From contig JANQWC010000015.1 in assembly GCA_030730025.1 (NCBI GenBank), positions 43,272 to 91,820 on the forward strand: a stretch of DNA of 48,549 nt, read 5' to 3'. The notes beneath the pieces are model-generated. The model saw nothing but the letters and a program-made list of their open reading frames with translations. It did no database searches and was not told the DNA's origin. Every line of letters starts with the position of its first letter. The stretch's first letter is position 1. This stretch comes from Crocinitomicaceae bacterium (GTDB taxonomy: Bacteria; Bacteroidota; Bacteroidia; Flavobacteriales_D; Crocinitomicaceae). The position numbers and the translations under genes were made by a program. Positions 35,127 to 43,925 of the stretch are shown piece after piece.

Positions 35127-36273
35127 TACCTTGAAACAATTCGTATTTCCTGAATTCACATTCAATATCGCCGTTGAACACGCGGTGTTTTTGCGAAGCT
35201 TTGAGGCCAATTGCATGAAAGCCTTCGACGGTTCCGCTAATGACACACGCTTTGCTGCCGGTCATTTCGTGCTTGAGCCAAGTTCCAAAAGAACCATAGA
35301 GTTCTTCGACGTCTGTGGAGAGCCTTTCGTCGTAGGGTGGGTTGGTCAGGATAAACACTGGCGGCTCTAGTTTGAGTTTGTCAAAAGGAGCGGAATGCAC
35401 CTCCACAAAACGACCGAAAGAAAAAGTGCGGAGGTTTCTGCGCGCCTTCAAAACCATTTCATCTGAGATGTCTCCACCGATGATGCGGCAAGGCAACTCC
35501 CTGACAATACGCGGTGCGTTTTGGTAAATTTCTTCCCAGCAATCGGCGTCGTAGTTTTTGAGGTTTTTAAAGGCGTAGTGCTGTCTTTCAATGTTACTTG
35601 GAATGCCACTGGCCAAAAGCGCAGCTTCAACAAGCAAAGTACCAGAACCACAGAAAGGATCTACAAAAGTTTGTTTGCGGTCCCAGCCAGACATTCTGAT
35701 CAAGCAGGCAGCGACTACTTCATTGAGTGGAGCAGGGCCAACCGCTGTTCGGTAGCCGCGCTGAAACAACGGAATACCGCTTGTGTTCACCGAAAGGGTC
35801 ACTTCTTTGTCTTTGATGTAGAGGTCTAGCAGGACGCTCGGTTTCTTGACATCGATATTGGGGCGCTCATTGGTTTTGTCTTTGAAGACATCGACGATGG
35901 CGTCTTTGATGAGCAAAAACGGATAATGCGTATTGTTAAAAATCGGGGAAAAGATGGCGCCTTTGATCGCAAATGTTTTTTGGACATCAAAGAGTTCATG
36001 CCATTTGATTCGGAGTGCGCGTTTGTAGAGGTCTTCTTCGCTTTGAATGTAGAATTTGTCTATTTCAACTAAAACAGAGATGGCACAACGGCAATAAAGG
36101 TTGAGTTTGTAGACATCGGCCCAGGTTCCTTTGATCTGAACAGCTCTGTTGAGCAGCTCGACTTCAGGATAGCCAAGTTCGTTGAGTTCTTCGGCTAGGA
36201 TGGCCTCGAAGCCAAAAAAACTTTTGAGTGTGATGGTGAGCAGTGGGCTTTTTGGGCTGGGTTGTGGATGCAT
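35110..36273 (-). CDS. rlmL: THUMP-domain rRNA guanine-N2-methyltransferase (RlmL-type)
   Basis: The 387-residue protein has an N-terminal ferredoxin-like/THUMP region (about residues 12-160) and a Rossmann methyltransferase domain with FVDPFCGSGTLLVEAALL (SAM binding) and the catalytic TNPPYDERL at about residue 310. E. coli RlmL methylates G2445 of 23S rRNA and is fused to RlmK; this is the shorter form without RlmK. The RNA target here is inferred. It is divergent from the patatin gene with 38 bases between their starts and convergent with gltA, sharing a terminator. Confidence 0.9.
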   Translation of the reverse strand: MHPQPSPKSPLLTITLKSFFGFEAILAEELNELGYPEVELLNRAVQIKGTWADVYKLNLYCRCAISVLVEIDKFYIQSEEDLYKRALRIKWHELFDVQKTFAIKGAIFSPIFNNTHYPFLLIKDAIVDVFKDKTNERPNIDVKKPSVLLDLYIKDKEVTLSVNTSGIPLFQRGYRTAVGPAPLNEVVAACLIRMSGWDRKQTFVDPFCGSGTLLVEAALLASGIPSNIERQHYAFKNLKNYDADCWEEIYQNAPRIVRELPCRIIGGDISDEMVLKARRNLRTFSFGRFVEVHSAPFDKLKLEPPVFILTNPPYDERLSTDVEELYGSFGTWLKHEMTGSKACVISGTVEGFHAIGLKASQKHRVFNGDIECEFRKYELFQGKKALN

Positions 36274-36288
36274 TATTTTGGGATTCGT

Positions 36289-36296
36289 TAACTTTG
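36289..36296 (+). promoter_or_regulatory. -7 box (TAACTTTG) for the patatin gene
   Basis: An exact TAnnTTTG match 16 bases before the TTG at 36312, followed by GTACAAA, which creates the same TTTGTACAAA palindrome seen at the nuclease operon promoter. It shows that the longer open frame from 36243 is not the gene. Confidence 0.5.
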
Positions 36297-36311
36297 TACA
36301 AAAGAACGAAT

Positions 36312-38603
36312 TTGTCGAAGACCAAATACCTCTTGCCCTTCCTTTTTTTTACGTTGCAGTTGTTCGCACAGCAGCGTCAGCGTGTGGGTGTGGTCTTGAG
36401 TGGTGGCGGAGCCTCGGGTGTAGCGCATGTAGGCGTACTCAAAGCGCTCGAACAACATCAAATTCCAATCGATTATATTGTAGGTACTTCTGCCGGTGCG
36501 TTGGTGGGTGCCATGTATGCCTGTGGCTATTCTCCTGAAGAAATTGAAGCCTACGTGCTCTCGGAGTCTTTTCAACTGATGGTAAAAGGCCAAGAAGAGG
36601 CCGATCAGCAGTTTTTGTTTTATCAAGATGCGTCGAGCGCGTCGATGTTCAATTTTACGGTTTCACAAGACAGCATCCTTCAAAAATCTTTGCCGCTCGC
36701 TTTTGTAGATCCTACTTACCTAGATTTCGAGATGCTCAAAATCTTTGGCCGCACGAGTGTCTCTGTACAAGACGACTTCAATCAGCTTTTTGTGCCTTAT
36801 CGCTGCGTGGCTTCTGCAGTAGAGACCAAAAAAAGTGTGGCTTTTGCGCAGGGCAAGCTCAATCAGGTGGTGCGCGCTTCCATGACCTTTCCGCTCTATC
36901 TCAATCCGATCCGCATTGATGGGGTGTTGTATTTTGATGGCGGCTTGTACAACAACTTTCCAATAGATGTTTTGTACAACGATTTTCAGCCCGACTTTAT
37001 CATCGGTAGCAATGTATCTAAAAATTTACCGCCGGTTTCCGAGCGCGATTTTCTGGGCTTGCTGACCAGCATGATGACCACCCCTACCAACTACGCCATG
37101 CCCTGTGCAGAAGGCATCATTATTGAGCCCAACACAAAAGTCGGCACCTTTGATTTTGCCGATGTGCAGCAAGCCATTCAAGATGGTTATCTGGCCGCTA
37201 CAGCCCAAATGGCTGACATTCTCAAATACGTGAATGCCCGCGCCGATTCCGCTGAGCTCGCTCAAAAAAGACAACTTTTCAAGGAGCAACTGATTGCACT
37301 ACGTATAAATGAAGTGCGCTCGAGCTCAGACAAAAGACAAGACCTTCCTTTTGTCAGAAATTCGATCCTACCTAAATACAGCAAGCAGGTTTTGGATCAA
37401 GCCGAACTAGAAAAACGCTATTTCAAGACGCTCTCTGCGTCGTACTTTAGTTTTGTGTCTCCTGTCTTGGAGAGAGGACTAGACTCGGCTATCATCCTGA
37501 AGCTGAAGGTCAATAAAGCCAATGCGTTTCGCGTCGATTTCGGTGGCCTCATGTCTTCTAGAGCCATCAATACTGGCTATTTGAGTTTGGCTTACCGCAG
37601 GGCGGGCTATGTCGGGCAGCGGCTAGAAGTTGCTTCATACTTCGGGAAATTTTATGGGTCTGGCAAGATCAATTACGAATTGGTGATACCGGGTAGCGTT
37701 CCGGTTTCTTTGAGCGCTTATTTGGTGCTCAATCGCTGGGATTACTTCAAGAGTTTTGCCACTTTTTTTGAAGACGTCAAACCTTCGTTTTTGGTGCAAG
37801 AAGAGCGCTATACTGGGCTTCAGCTCAAAATCCCTACCGGAAATCATGCTGTATTGACCGCCAACACCCGCATGTTTTGGCTAGACGACTCCTATTACCA
37901 AACAGCTAACTTCACCAAAGAAGACACCGCAGATTACACCTCCTTTATTGGGGAGAGCATTCGGGTAGCATTTACACAAAACACACTCAACCGCAAGCAA
38001 TTTGCCAGTTCCGGAAGTTTTTTTGAGTTCAAGGCGAGTTATGTGCGCGGCAAAGAACTGACGTATCCGGGCTCTACGTCTATCATAGACGACACCATCA
38101 GCAAAAACCACAAATGGCTCAGTATTCAGCTAGAGTTGTTGAGTTTTCCTTTTCAAAAGAAGCAAAAAGTTAATTTCGGCCTGCACTTCAAGTCGGTGCT
38201 CAATAGCCAATCGCTCTTTGCCAATTATACCGCGAGTATGCTGGCGCTCCCTGGCTTGAATGTCTTGCCAGACCTCGACACCTATTTTATTGCGGCATAC
38301 CGCTCTACACAATACGCATGTTTGGGAACGCAGCTCATTGTGAGTCCGTTCAAAAACATAGACCTCCGGCTAGACGCCTATGCTTTTTTGCCCATCATTC
38401 AGTTGGTGCTCAATCCGGACGGCACTTTTACCTACGCCAAACCGCTCGATGGCAGAAGTATTTTGACGGCAGGCCATGTCATTTACCATTCTCCTGTAGG
38501 GCCAGTTCGGGCCACGCTCAATTACTTACCTAAATACGCCCAGCCTTTTCAATTTCAATTGAGTTTTGGCTACCTTTTATTTAATGAACGCGCAATTCGC
38601 TAA
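36312..38603 (+). CDS. Patatin-like phospholipase with C-terminal outer-membrane barrel
   Basis: The 763-residue protein has a signal peptide (LSKTKYLLPFLFFTLQLFAQ), a patatin domain with oxyanion-hole GGGASGVAHVG, nucleophile GTSAG, and catalytic Asp in FDGGLYNNFP, a POTRA-like stretch (about 380-440), and a C-terminal barrel ending in LFNERAIR, similar to PlpD-type proteins. It should release or expose a lipid hydrolase. TTG at 36312 is the likely start since it gives this signal and lies after the TAACTTTG box; the frame extends to 36243. The stop is four bases before the VOC gene. Confidence 0.87.
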   Translation: MSKTKYLLPFLFFTLQLFAQQRQRVGVVLSGGGASGVAHVGVLKALEQHQIPIDYIVGTSAGALVGAMYACGYSPEEIEAYVLSESFQLMVKGQEEADQQFLFYQDASSASMFNFTVSQDSILQKSLPLAFVDPTYLDFEMLKIFGRTSVSVQDDFNQLFVPYRCVASAVETKKSVAFAQGKLNQVVRASMTFPLYLNPIRIDGVLYFDGGLYNNFPIDVLYNDFQPDFIIGSNVSKNLPPVSERDFLGLLTSMMTTPTNYAMPCAEGIIIEPNTKVGTFDFADVQQAIQDGYLAATAQMADILKYVNARADSAELAQKRQLFKEQLIALRINEVRSSSDKRQDLPFVRNSILPKYSKQVLDQAELEKRYFKTLSASYFSFVSPVLERGLDSAIILKLKVNKANAFRVDFGGLMSSRAINTGYLSLAYRRAGYVGQRLEVASYFGKFYGSGKINYELVIPGSVPVSLSAYLVLNRWDYFKSFATFFEDVKPSFLVQEERYTGLQLKIPTGNHAVLTANTRMFWLDDSYYQTANFTKEDTADYTSFIGESIRVAFTQNTLNRKQFASSGSFFEFKASYVRGKELTYPGSTSIIDDTISKNHKWLSIQLELLSFPFQKKQKVNFGLHFKSVLNSQSLFANYTASMLALPGLNVLPDLDTYFIAAYRSTQYACLGTQLIVSPFKNIDLRLDAYAFLPIIQLVLNPDGTFTYAKPLDGRSILTAGHVIYHSPVGPVRATLNYLPKYAQPFQFQLSFGYLLFNERAIR

Positions 38604-38607
38604 CAAC

Positions 38608-39675
38608 ATGACAAACAAATTTATCCTCAACGGTATTCAGCAAATGGGCATAGGTGTGCCCAACGTACAAGAAATTTGGTCTTGGTACCGCCAAGCTTTC
38701 GGTCTAGACGTCCGCATTTTTGAAGAAGCAGCACCTGCTCCGCTCATGACGCGCTATACGGGCGGCGTGGTTCACCACCGAACAGCCACCTTGGCACTCA
38801 ATATGGCCGGTGGTGGTGGCTTTGAGATTTGGCAATTTACGTCGCGCCCTACCGAAAAGCCTGCTTTCGAACCCCAACTTGGCGACTACGGCGTTTTTAT
38901 CTGTAAAATCAAGTCAGAAGACGTGCGCCACACCCAACAGCATTTGGCGCAAATGGGCGCAAATGTCAGTGCTGCTCACCAAGACCCCGCAGGCCGCTGG
39001 ACTTGTTATGTCCAAGATCCGAACGGTAATTATTTTCAGATTGTTGAGGGCCGCTCTTGGTTTGCCGCCTCCAAGCATCCTTCCAAATGTGGTGGTGTTG
39101 CTGGGGCTGTAATTGGCGTTTCCGACATGGACAAAAGCCAGCGTTTTTACCAAGATTTGCTAGGTTATGAGCAAAAAGTCTATGATGAAGCACAAGTATT
39201 TGCCGATTTTGATTTTTTACCAAGAGGGAAGGAAGCATTCCGCAGAGTGTTGCTATCGCATCCAAAAGTGCGCGGTGGCTACTTTGCGCAATTATTGGGA
39301 ATCACGGAAATTGAATTGGTCGAGTTAAGTTCAAAAACAGGCGCCAGACAAATTTTCGAGAACCGTTTCTGGGGAGACTGGGGCTTTATTCACCTTTGCT
39401 TTGATGTGCAAGGAATGAATGCGCTTAAAATGCGTTGCGACGAATTTGAAACGCCGTTTACAGTAGACTCCGATAATTCTTTTGACATGGGCGAGGCGGC
39501 AGGCCGTTTTGCTTACATCGAGGATCCGGATGGCTACTGGATTGAATTTGTAGAAACGCACAAAGTGCCTATTTTCAAGAAACTCGGTCTTTACCTGAAC
39601 CTCAAGCAAGGTCGCACGCCGAAGCATTTGCCTAAATGGATGCTCAAGGCTTTGGGCCTCAATCGGGTTAAATAA
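38608..39675 (+). CDS. Two-domain VOC (glyoxalase-fold) protein
   Basis: The 355-residue protein has two vicinal oxygen chelate domains, each opening with a VOC motif (GIGVPNVQEIWSWYRQAFGL about residue 10, and VSDMDKSQRFYQDLLGY about residue 170) and closing with the metal-ligand-type segment (DPNGNYFQIVEG; EDPDGYWIEFVETHKVP). No signal peptide. The fold binds metals in dioxygenases, lyases and isomerases; the substrate is unknown. ATG at 38608, four bases after the patatin stop, is preferred to earlier in-frame ATGs inside patatin. Confidence 0.85.
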   Translation: MTNKFILNGIQQMGIGVPNVQEIWSWYRQAFGLDVRIFEEAAPAPLMTRYTGGVVHHRTATLALNMAGGGGFEIWQFTSRPTEKPAFEPQLGDYGVFICKIKSEDVRHTQQHLAQMGANVSAAHQDPAGRWTCYVQDPNGNYFQIVEGRSWFAASKHPSKCGGVAGAVIGVSDMDKSQRFYQDLLGYEQKVYDEAQVFADFDFLPRGKEAFRRVLLSHPKVRGGYFAQLLGITEIELVELSSKTGARQIFENRFWGDWGFIHLCFDVQGMNALKMRCDEFETPFTVDSDNSFDMGEAAGRFAYIEDPDGYWIEFVETHKVPIFKKLGLYLNLKQGRTPKHLPKWMLKALGLNRVK

Positions 39676-39678
39676 GTT

Positions 39679-39720
39679 TTAAAGTAGTCCTTTTACTTTT
39701 TAGAGCAGTCCTTTTACGCG
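39679..39720 (-). repeat. 21-bp imperfect tandem duplication at the ftsK stop
   Basis: Bases 39700-39720 (RVKGLL plus stop) and 39679-39699 (KVKGLL plus stop) are adjacent, in the same frame, and identical at 16 of 21 positions. The second copy lies after the ftsK stop codon and is not translated. Confidence 0.8.
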
Positions 39721-42261
39721 CAAGAATTCATCGAGGCTTTCGATGTCGGAGAACAATACTTCTCTGGCTTTGCTGCCTTGGAAGGGTCCAATGATATTCA
39801 TGCCTTCTAGCTGATCTACAATGCGGCCAGCACGGTTGTACCCAAGCTTGAGTTTGCGTTGCAGCAAACTCGCTGATCCCTGCTGATTGATGACCACAAT
39901 ACGCGCAGAGTCTACAAACATGCTGTCGATTTCATTCATATCGATGTCGCCGCTGGCCTCTGAACCTTCAGGAACGTATTCTGGTAAGATGAGCGCTTCT
40001 GGATACGCGCGCTGTGCGCCAATGAAGCTACAGATGTCTTCTACTTCTGGTGTATCGACAAAACCACACTGCAAGCGCTTCATTTCTGAACCTGTCGAGA
40101 TGAGCATGTCTCCGCGGCCAATGAGCTGATCGGCGCCCGAGGCATCTAAAATGGTGCGCGAATCGATTTTCGACAATACCCTAAAAGCAATACGAGCCGG
40201 GAAGTTCGCTTTGATCATACCGGTAATGACGTTCACAGACGGGCGCTGCGTGGCCACAATGAGGTGAATACCAATGGCGCGGGCAAGCTGTGCAATGCGG
40301 GCAATCGGGTGCTCAACTTCCTTGCCAGCAGTCATGATGAGGTCGGCAAATTCGTCGATGAGTACCACAATGTACGGTAGGTAACGGTGTCCTTTTTCAG
40401 GATTGAGCCTGCGCGCAATAAACTTGGCGTTGTATTCTTTGATGGTTCTGACGCTGGCGTCTTTGAGTAGCTCATAGCGATCGTCCATTTCAATACAAAG
40501 TGAATTGAGGGTATTGACCACTTTGGATGTATCGGTGATGATCGCATCTTCTTCGCCCGGAAGTTTGGCCAAGAAATGGCGTTCAATTTTATTGAATAAG
40601 GTCAATTCAACTTTCTTCGGATCGACCAACACAAACTTGACTTGCGCTGGGTGTTTTTTATAAAGTATGGAAATCAGAATGGCATTTAAACCCACCGACT
40701 TACCTTGGCCCGTAGCACCAGCCACCAATAAGTGAGGCATTTTGGTGAGGTCAAACACGTAGGTTTCATTGGTAATGGTTTTGCCCATTACAATTGGCAG
40801 CTCGCCGTCGAAATGTTGAAATTTGTCGGAGGCAATGAGCGAGCGCATGGAGACCATCTCTGGATTAGAGTTCGGTACCTCAATACCGATGGTGCCTTTG
40901 CCTGGAATCGGCGCAATGATGCGTATCCCGAGTGCCGAAAGGCTGAGCGCGATGTCGTCTTCGAGGTTTTTGATTTTAGAAATGCGGACGCCGGGCGCAG
41001 GTACAATTTCGTAGAGGGTAACGGTTGGCCCTACTGTGGCCTTGATTTTAGCGATGTCTATTTTGTAATGCGAAAGCGTCTCAACAATGCGGTCTTTGTT
41101 GTTTTCGAGTTCTTCTTTGCTCACCGCTACACCGGTCGAGACATATTCTTTCATGAGCTCCAGCGGAGGAAGCAGGTAGCCTTCGAGGTCTTTGGTGGGG
41201 TCGTATTCGCCGTGCTCACTCACCAATTGACTGGCCAAGATATCTTCATCGGCAACTGGTAGTTTCACGGGTGGTACCACAACCGGGTCTTCGCCGAGTT
41301 CGATTTCAAAATCTGAACTTAGGATGTTTTCCTCCACTGGCGCAACGGGCATATCCTTCTTGACCTGCACAATGAGTTCGCTTTCCTCGTCAAAAACATC
41401 GTCGTCGTCGCCATCGTCAAAAACTACAGGCTTGGAGATTTCGTCTGCTTTGATTTGGTCTTCTTTGATGGTGTTCACCACATAAATGTCATCGAAAGGC
41501 GCTGCGGCATCGGCCATGGGTTGGTCGGCTTCCATTTCGGCGCTTTCTGCTGTACCAAACAAACGTTGAAGCAGCGCGCGATAGTTCGGGCTAAATTGCA
41601 GAGAGGTCAGGACAAAGAAGGCGATGACGTGCATGAAGAGCGTACCGAAACCACCAAAAGTGAGTTGCAGCCATTCGTTGGTGAAAAAACCAAACGCACC
41701 GCCCGCAAAACTGATTTGTGGACTAAAGAAGCCCAAGAAAATGGAGCCCCAGAGCACATAGCTGATCACGATGCTCGTGGTGCGCACCAAAGGCACTAAT
41801 GCGGTTCCGAATAAAATTTTAAATCCGCCAATAAATAAAAGAAACACGAGGCCAAATGAGGGGAGGCCAAAACCGCGGTGAATGAGTAGGTGAGAGGTCC
41901 AGGCGCCAAATTTACCCAACCAGTTTTCTACGGCTGGCAAATCGGAATTGAAGATGTACGCCACAAAACTGCGGTTCAGGAGTTGGTCTTGGTCTTTGGC
42001 CCAAGTGAAAAGGTAAGAGACACAAGCCAAAAATAAATAGATGCTGAGCAAACTCAGAACAGCACCTGAAAAAAGCTTGATTTTAGGCAAGTTGAGGCGT
42101 TCCGCCAAGCCTATTTTGGGTAGTTTTTTGCGCGTAGCCTGAGCCGTTTCTTTCGGACGCTGTGGTTCTTCTTCGCGTTTTTTTGGTCGCGGAGTGCTAG
42201 TTGCTTCGGTTTTTGGAGCAGGTTTAGCGGCTGATTTAGGGATGTATTCGTTTTCTTCCAT
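39700..42261 (-). CDS. ftsK: DNA translocase FtsK
   Basis: FtsK pumps DNA at the division septum to clear the chromosome and activate XerCD. The 853-residue protein has a charged N-terminus, about four membrane segments (residues 55-215), an acidic linker, the motor with Walker A GATGQGKS (about residue 515) and Walker B VVLIDEFADL (about 637), and a C-terminal winged-helix gamma domain (SASLLQRKLKLGYNRAGRIVDQLE). A TAGGTTTG box is at 42325. The gene ends with a tandem repeat. Confidence 0.97.
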   Translation of the reverse strand: MEENEYIPKSAAKPAPKTEATSTPRPKKREEEPQRPKETAQATRKKLPKIGLAERLNLPKIKLFSGAVLSLLSIYLFLACVSYLFTWAKDQDQLLNRSFVAYIFNSDLPAVENWLGKFGAWTSHLLIHRGFGLPSFGLVFLLFIGGFKILFGTALVPLVRTTSIVISYVLWGSIFLGFFSPQISFAGGAFGFFTNEWLQLTFGGFGTLFMHVIAFFVLTSLQFSPNYRALLQRLFGTAESAEMEADQPMADAAAPFDDIYVVNTIKEDQIKADEISKPVVFDDGDDDDVFDEESELIVQVKKDMPVAPVEENILSSDFEIELGEDPVVVPPVKLPVADEDILASQLVSEHGEYDPTKDLEGYLLPPLELMKEYVSTGVAVSKEELENNKDRIVETLSHYKIDIAKIKATVGPTVTLYEIVPAPGVRISKIKNLEDDIALSLSALGIRIIAPIPGKGTIGIEVPNSNPEMVSMRSLIASDKFQHFDGELPIVMGKTITNETYVFDLTKMPHLLVAGATGQGKSVGLNAILISILYKKHPAQVKFVLVDPKKVELTLFNKIERHFLAKLPGEEDAIITDTSKVVNTLNSLCIEMDDRYELLKDASVRTIKEYNAKFIARRLNPEKGHRYLPYIVVLIDEFADLIMTAGKEVEHPIARIAQLARAIGIHLIVATQRPSVNVITGMIKANFPARIAFRVLSKIDSRTILDASGADQLIGRGDMLISTGSEMKRLQCGFVDTPEVEDICSFIGAQRAYPEALILPEYVPEGSEASGDIDMNEIDSMFVDSARIVVINQQGSASLLQRKLKLGYNRAGRIVDQLEGMNIIGPFQGSKAREVLFSDIESLDEFLRVKGLL

Positions 42262-42324
42262 GAGGCTTTAGCGTCTAATCAAACGAAAATACGGCAAAGG
42301 GTTACATGAAAATTGAAAGCAGAG

Positions 42325-42332
42325 CAAACCTA
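42325..42332 (-). promoter_or_regulatory. -7 box (TAGGTTTG) for ftsK
   Basis: An exact TAnnTTTG match 63 bases upstream of the ftsK ATG, between it and the preceding gene. No clear TTG at -33. Confidence 0.45.
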
Positions 42333-42350
42333 TAAACAGCAAGCTGTTAG

Positions 42351-42986
42351 TTAATCTTGGTTGGGGCTATTTTGGTTGGTTTGCGACCACTCCAAAAAGG
42401 CCTCTAAAGGCAGCACTTTGTATTTTTTATCCGGGACAAATAACGAAAACGGTGGTTGTCGGCGGTCTACTTTTTGGAGCTCAAAAGCCATGTAGCCAAA
42501 GTCTGTCGGGATTTGTCCTTTGACCGGCAAACCGGGGGCACCCTGGAGGCCAACAAAATAGCGCGCAGGTATCGATTTGGTGAAATACATTAAGAAATTG
42601 CCCTCCTCTGTTTCCGTGTTGGCTTCTCTGCAACTGAGGCCTGCAATGCGCTGCCATTTCCAATTCTTGTGAAATTGGAAAGCTTGTTCTTCTTTGGAGC
42701 TGTCGTTGATTTGAACAGCAAAGAACTGTCCGTTAATTTCGATCAGAGAAAGTAATTTATGCCGACCTAAATGATGGATGCTTTCTTGTTTTTTGCCATC
42801 GGCCATGAGGTAGTTGTAACGCACCAAAGAATCTAGGGCATAGATAAATAGCTTTCCTTCTATTGTGTCTTTGTTCATGAGGTCAATAGACACCAAATTG
42901 TATTCGAGGCTCCCTGTAAAAGATTTTTGAGCAACGCAGAGCTGGGTGAGGGCAGTAAAGAAGGAAAGATAGACGAACTTCAGCAT
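42351..42986 (-). CDS. Secreted GLPGLI/DUF4412-like protein
   Basis: The 211-residue protein has a signal peptide ending CVAQ (about residue 20). The body resembles GLPGLI-type and DUF4412 periplasmic proteins of Bacteroidota: FTGSLEYNL at the start, IAGLSCREANTE with a central Cys, and a GAPGLPVKGQ motif in place of the GLPGLI tag. The assignment is tentative. ATG at 42986 is chosen over TTG at 42992, which falls in the -7 box. It is upstream of ftsK on the same strand but separated by a promoter. Confidence 0.7.
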   Translation of the reverse strand: MLKFVYLSFFTALTQLCVAQKSFTGSLEYNLVSIDLMNKDTIEGKLFIYALDSLVRYNYLMADGKKQESIHHLGRHKLLSLIEINGQFFAVQINDSSKEEQAFQFHKNWKWQRIAGLSCREANTETEEGNFLMYFTKSIPARYFVGLQGAPGLPVKGQIPTDFGYMAFELQKVDRRQPPFSLFVPDKKYKVLPLEAFLEWSQTNQNSPNQD

Positions 42987-42989
42987 AAA

Positions 42990-42997
42990 CAAAGCTA
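42990..42997 (-). promoter_or_regulatory. -7 box (TAGCTTTG) for the GLPGLI-like gene
   Basis: An exact TAnnTTTG match on the minus strand, three bases from the ATG at 42986, predicting a leaderless mRNA. The divergent lipoprotein ATG is only 20 bases away. Confidence 0.45.
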
Positions 42998-43017
42998 AGA
43001 ATACTTATTTTTAAACG

Positions 43018-43872
43018 ATGAAAAGCTTTCTGTTTATTTCGAGTTTGTTTGTTTTACTGGGTTGCACAAATGATGCAACTCAAACCAGAAAACTTCAAAA
43101 TGAGACCCATCAAAATGCAAAAGCGGATGTAAAGGTTGGTTTGAACGCGGCATACAGGCCCAACTACCCCAATACGGAATATCTCCAGCCGGGCATGTTT
43201 AGCAGCGGAGCCTATTTTCGAGCTGACGACGCATTAGAACAAATCTTTTTAGAAGAAGCCTGGTTGGGTATCTTTCAAACCAAACATAATTGGTATTTGA
43301 ATCCGGTTAAGCCCAAAATCGAGACTGTATATGATGGCATAGTCGATGACACGGAAGCCGATACGGCAAATTGGAGCGGCAAAATCATGAGCAGCGCCAA
43401 AAATTGTCGTTTCGTTTTGAGAAAGGGGAGTCTTCTGCCCAAACAACTCAAAGTGTTGTATGCCGACCGCACCAGCCCGACTTATCACGATGAAAAATCA
43501 GTTTTGTTACCGGGCGATACGCTCGAGTATGCATTCAAGGGCATCCATTATTGGCTTTATGCAAAAGGCCGAAAGCTTCCCAAAGAAGAAGGATTAGATG
43601 ACCAACGTTTTGGTCAATATGCCCTTTACCTCGAAACCGACGACCCCAACCAAGTACAAAAAGTGCAATTGCTGCGCAGCACAGACCCAAGTTATGAATA
43701 TGGCCCCAACAGACTTGAATGCCTTTTTGTGGGGCTGATCGATGCCGATGCCATTCCCGATTTGATCATCAGCAGCAATTTTGATGGACGCATTTTGTAT
43801 TTATCGGGCGAAGCCAAAGAACAGCGCATTGTAGAACCTGTTTTTTATGAGCCAATGACCGGCGGCTGCTAA
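43018..43872 (+). CDS. Lipoprotein of unknown function
   Basis: The 284-residue protein has a lipoprotein signal (SSLFVLLGC, Cys16) and a mature domain with no recognised family. It contains TWO-like repeats of charged/aromatic segments such as WYLNPVKPKIETVYDG and a late LIDADAIPDLIISSNFDG segment, which resembles a single FG-GAP/VCBS calcium-binding loop. It ends in MTGGC. The gene is divergent from the GLPGLI-like gene. Its function is unknown; a surface or periplasmic binding role is possible. Confidence 0.7.
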   Translation: MKSFLFISSLFVLLGCTNDATQTRKLQNETHQNAKADVKVGLNAAYRPNYPNTEYLQPGMFSSGAYFRADDALEQIFLEEAWLGIFQTKHNWYLNPVKPKIETVYDGIVDDTEADTANWSGKIMSSAKNCRFVLRKGSLLPKQLKVLYADRTSPTYHDEKSVLLPGDTLEYAFKGIHYWLYAKGRKLPKEEGLDDQRFGQYALYLETDDPNQVQKVQLLRSTDPSYEYGPNRLECLFVGLIDADAIPDLIISSNFDGRILYLSGEAKEQRIVEPVFYEPMTGGC

Positions 43873-43894
43873 TGCCGCTTTGCTAAAATAGCTT

Positions 43895-43902
43895 TATCTT
43901 TG
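43895..43902 (+). promoter_or_regulatory. -7 box (TATCTTTG) for arginase-argS
   Basis: An exact TAnnTTTG match 23 bases before the ATG at 43926. It also explains why the longer in-frame GTG at 43902 is not used. Confidence 0.5.
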
Positions 43903-43925
43903 TGGAAGCCCCTAAAGGGTCAATT

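Noticed and set aside
39681..39701. Stem AAAGTA/TACTTT after the VOC gene as terminator
   Set aside because: A six-pair AT-only stem arises from the ftsK end duplication; termination is possible but not supported enough to list.
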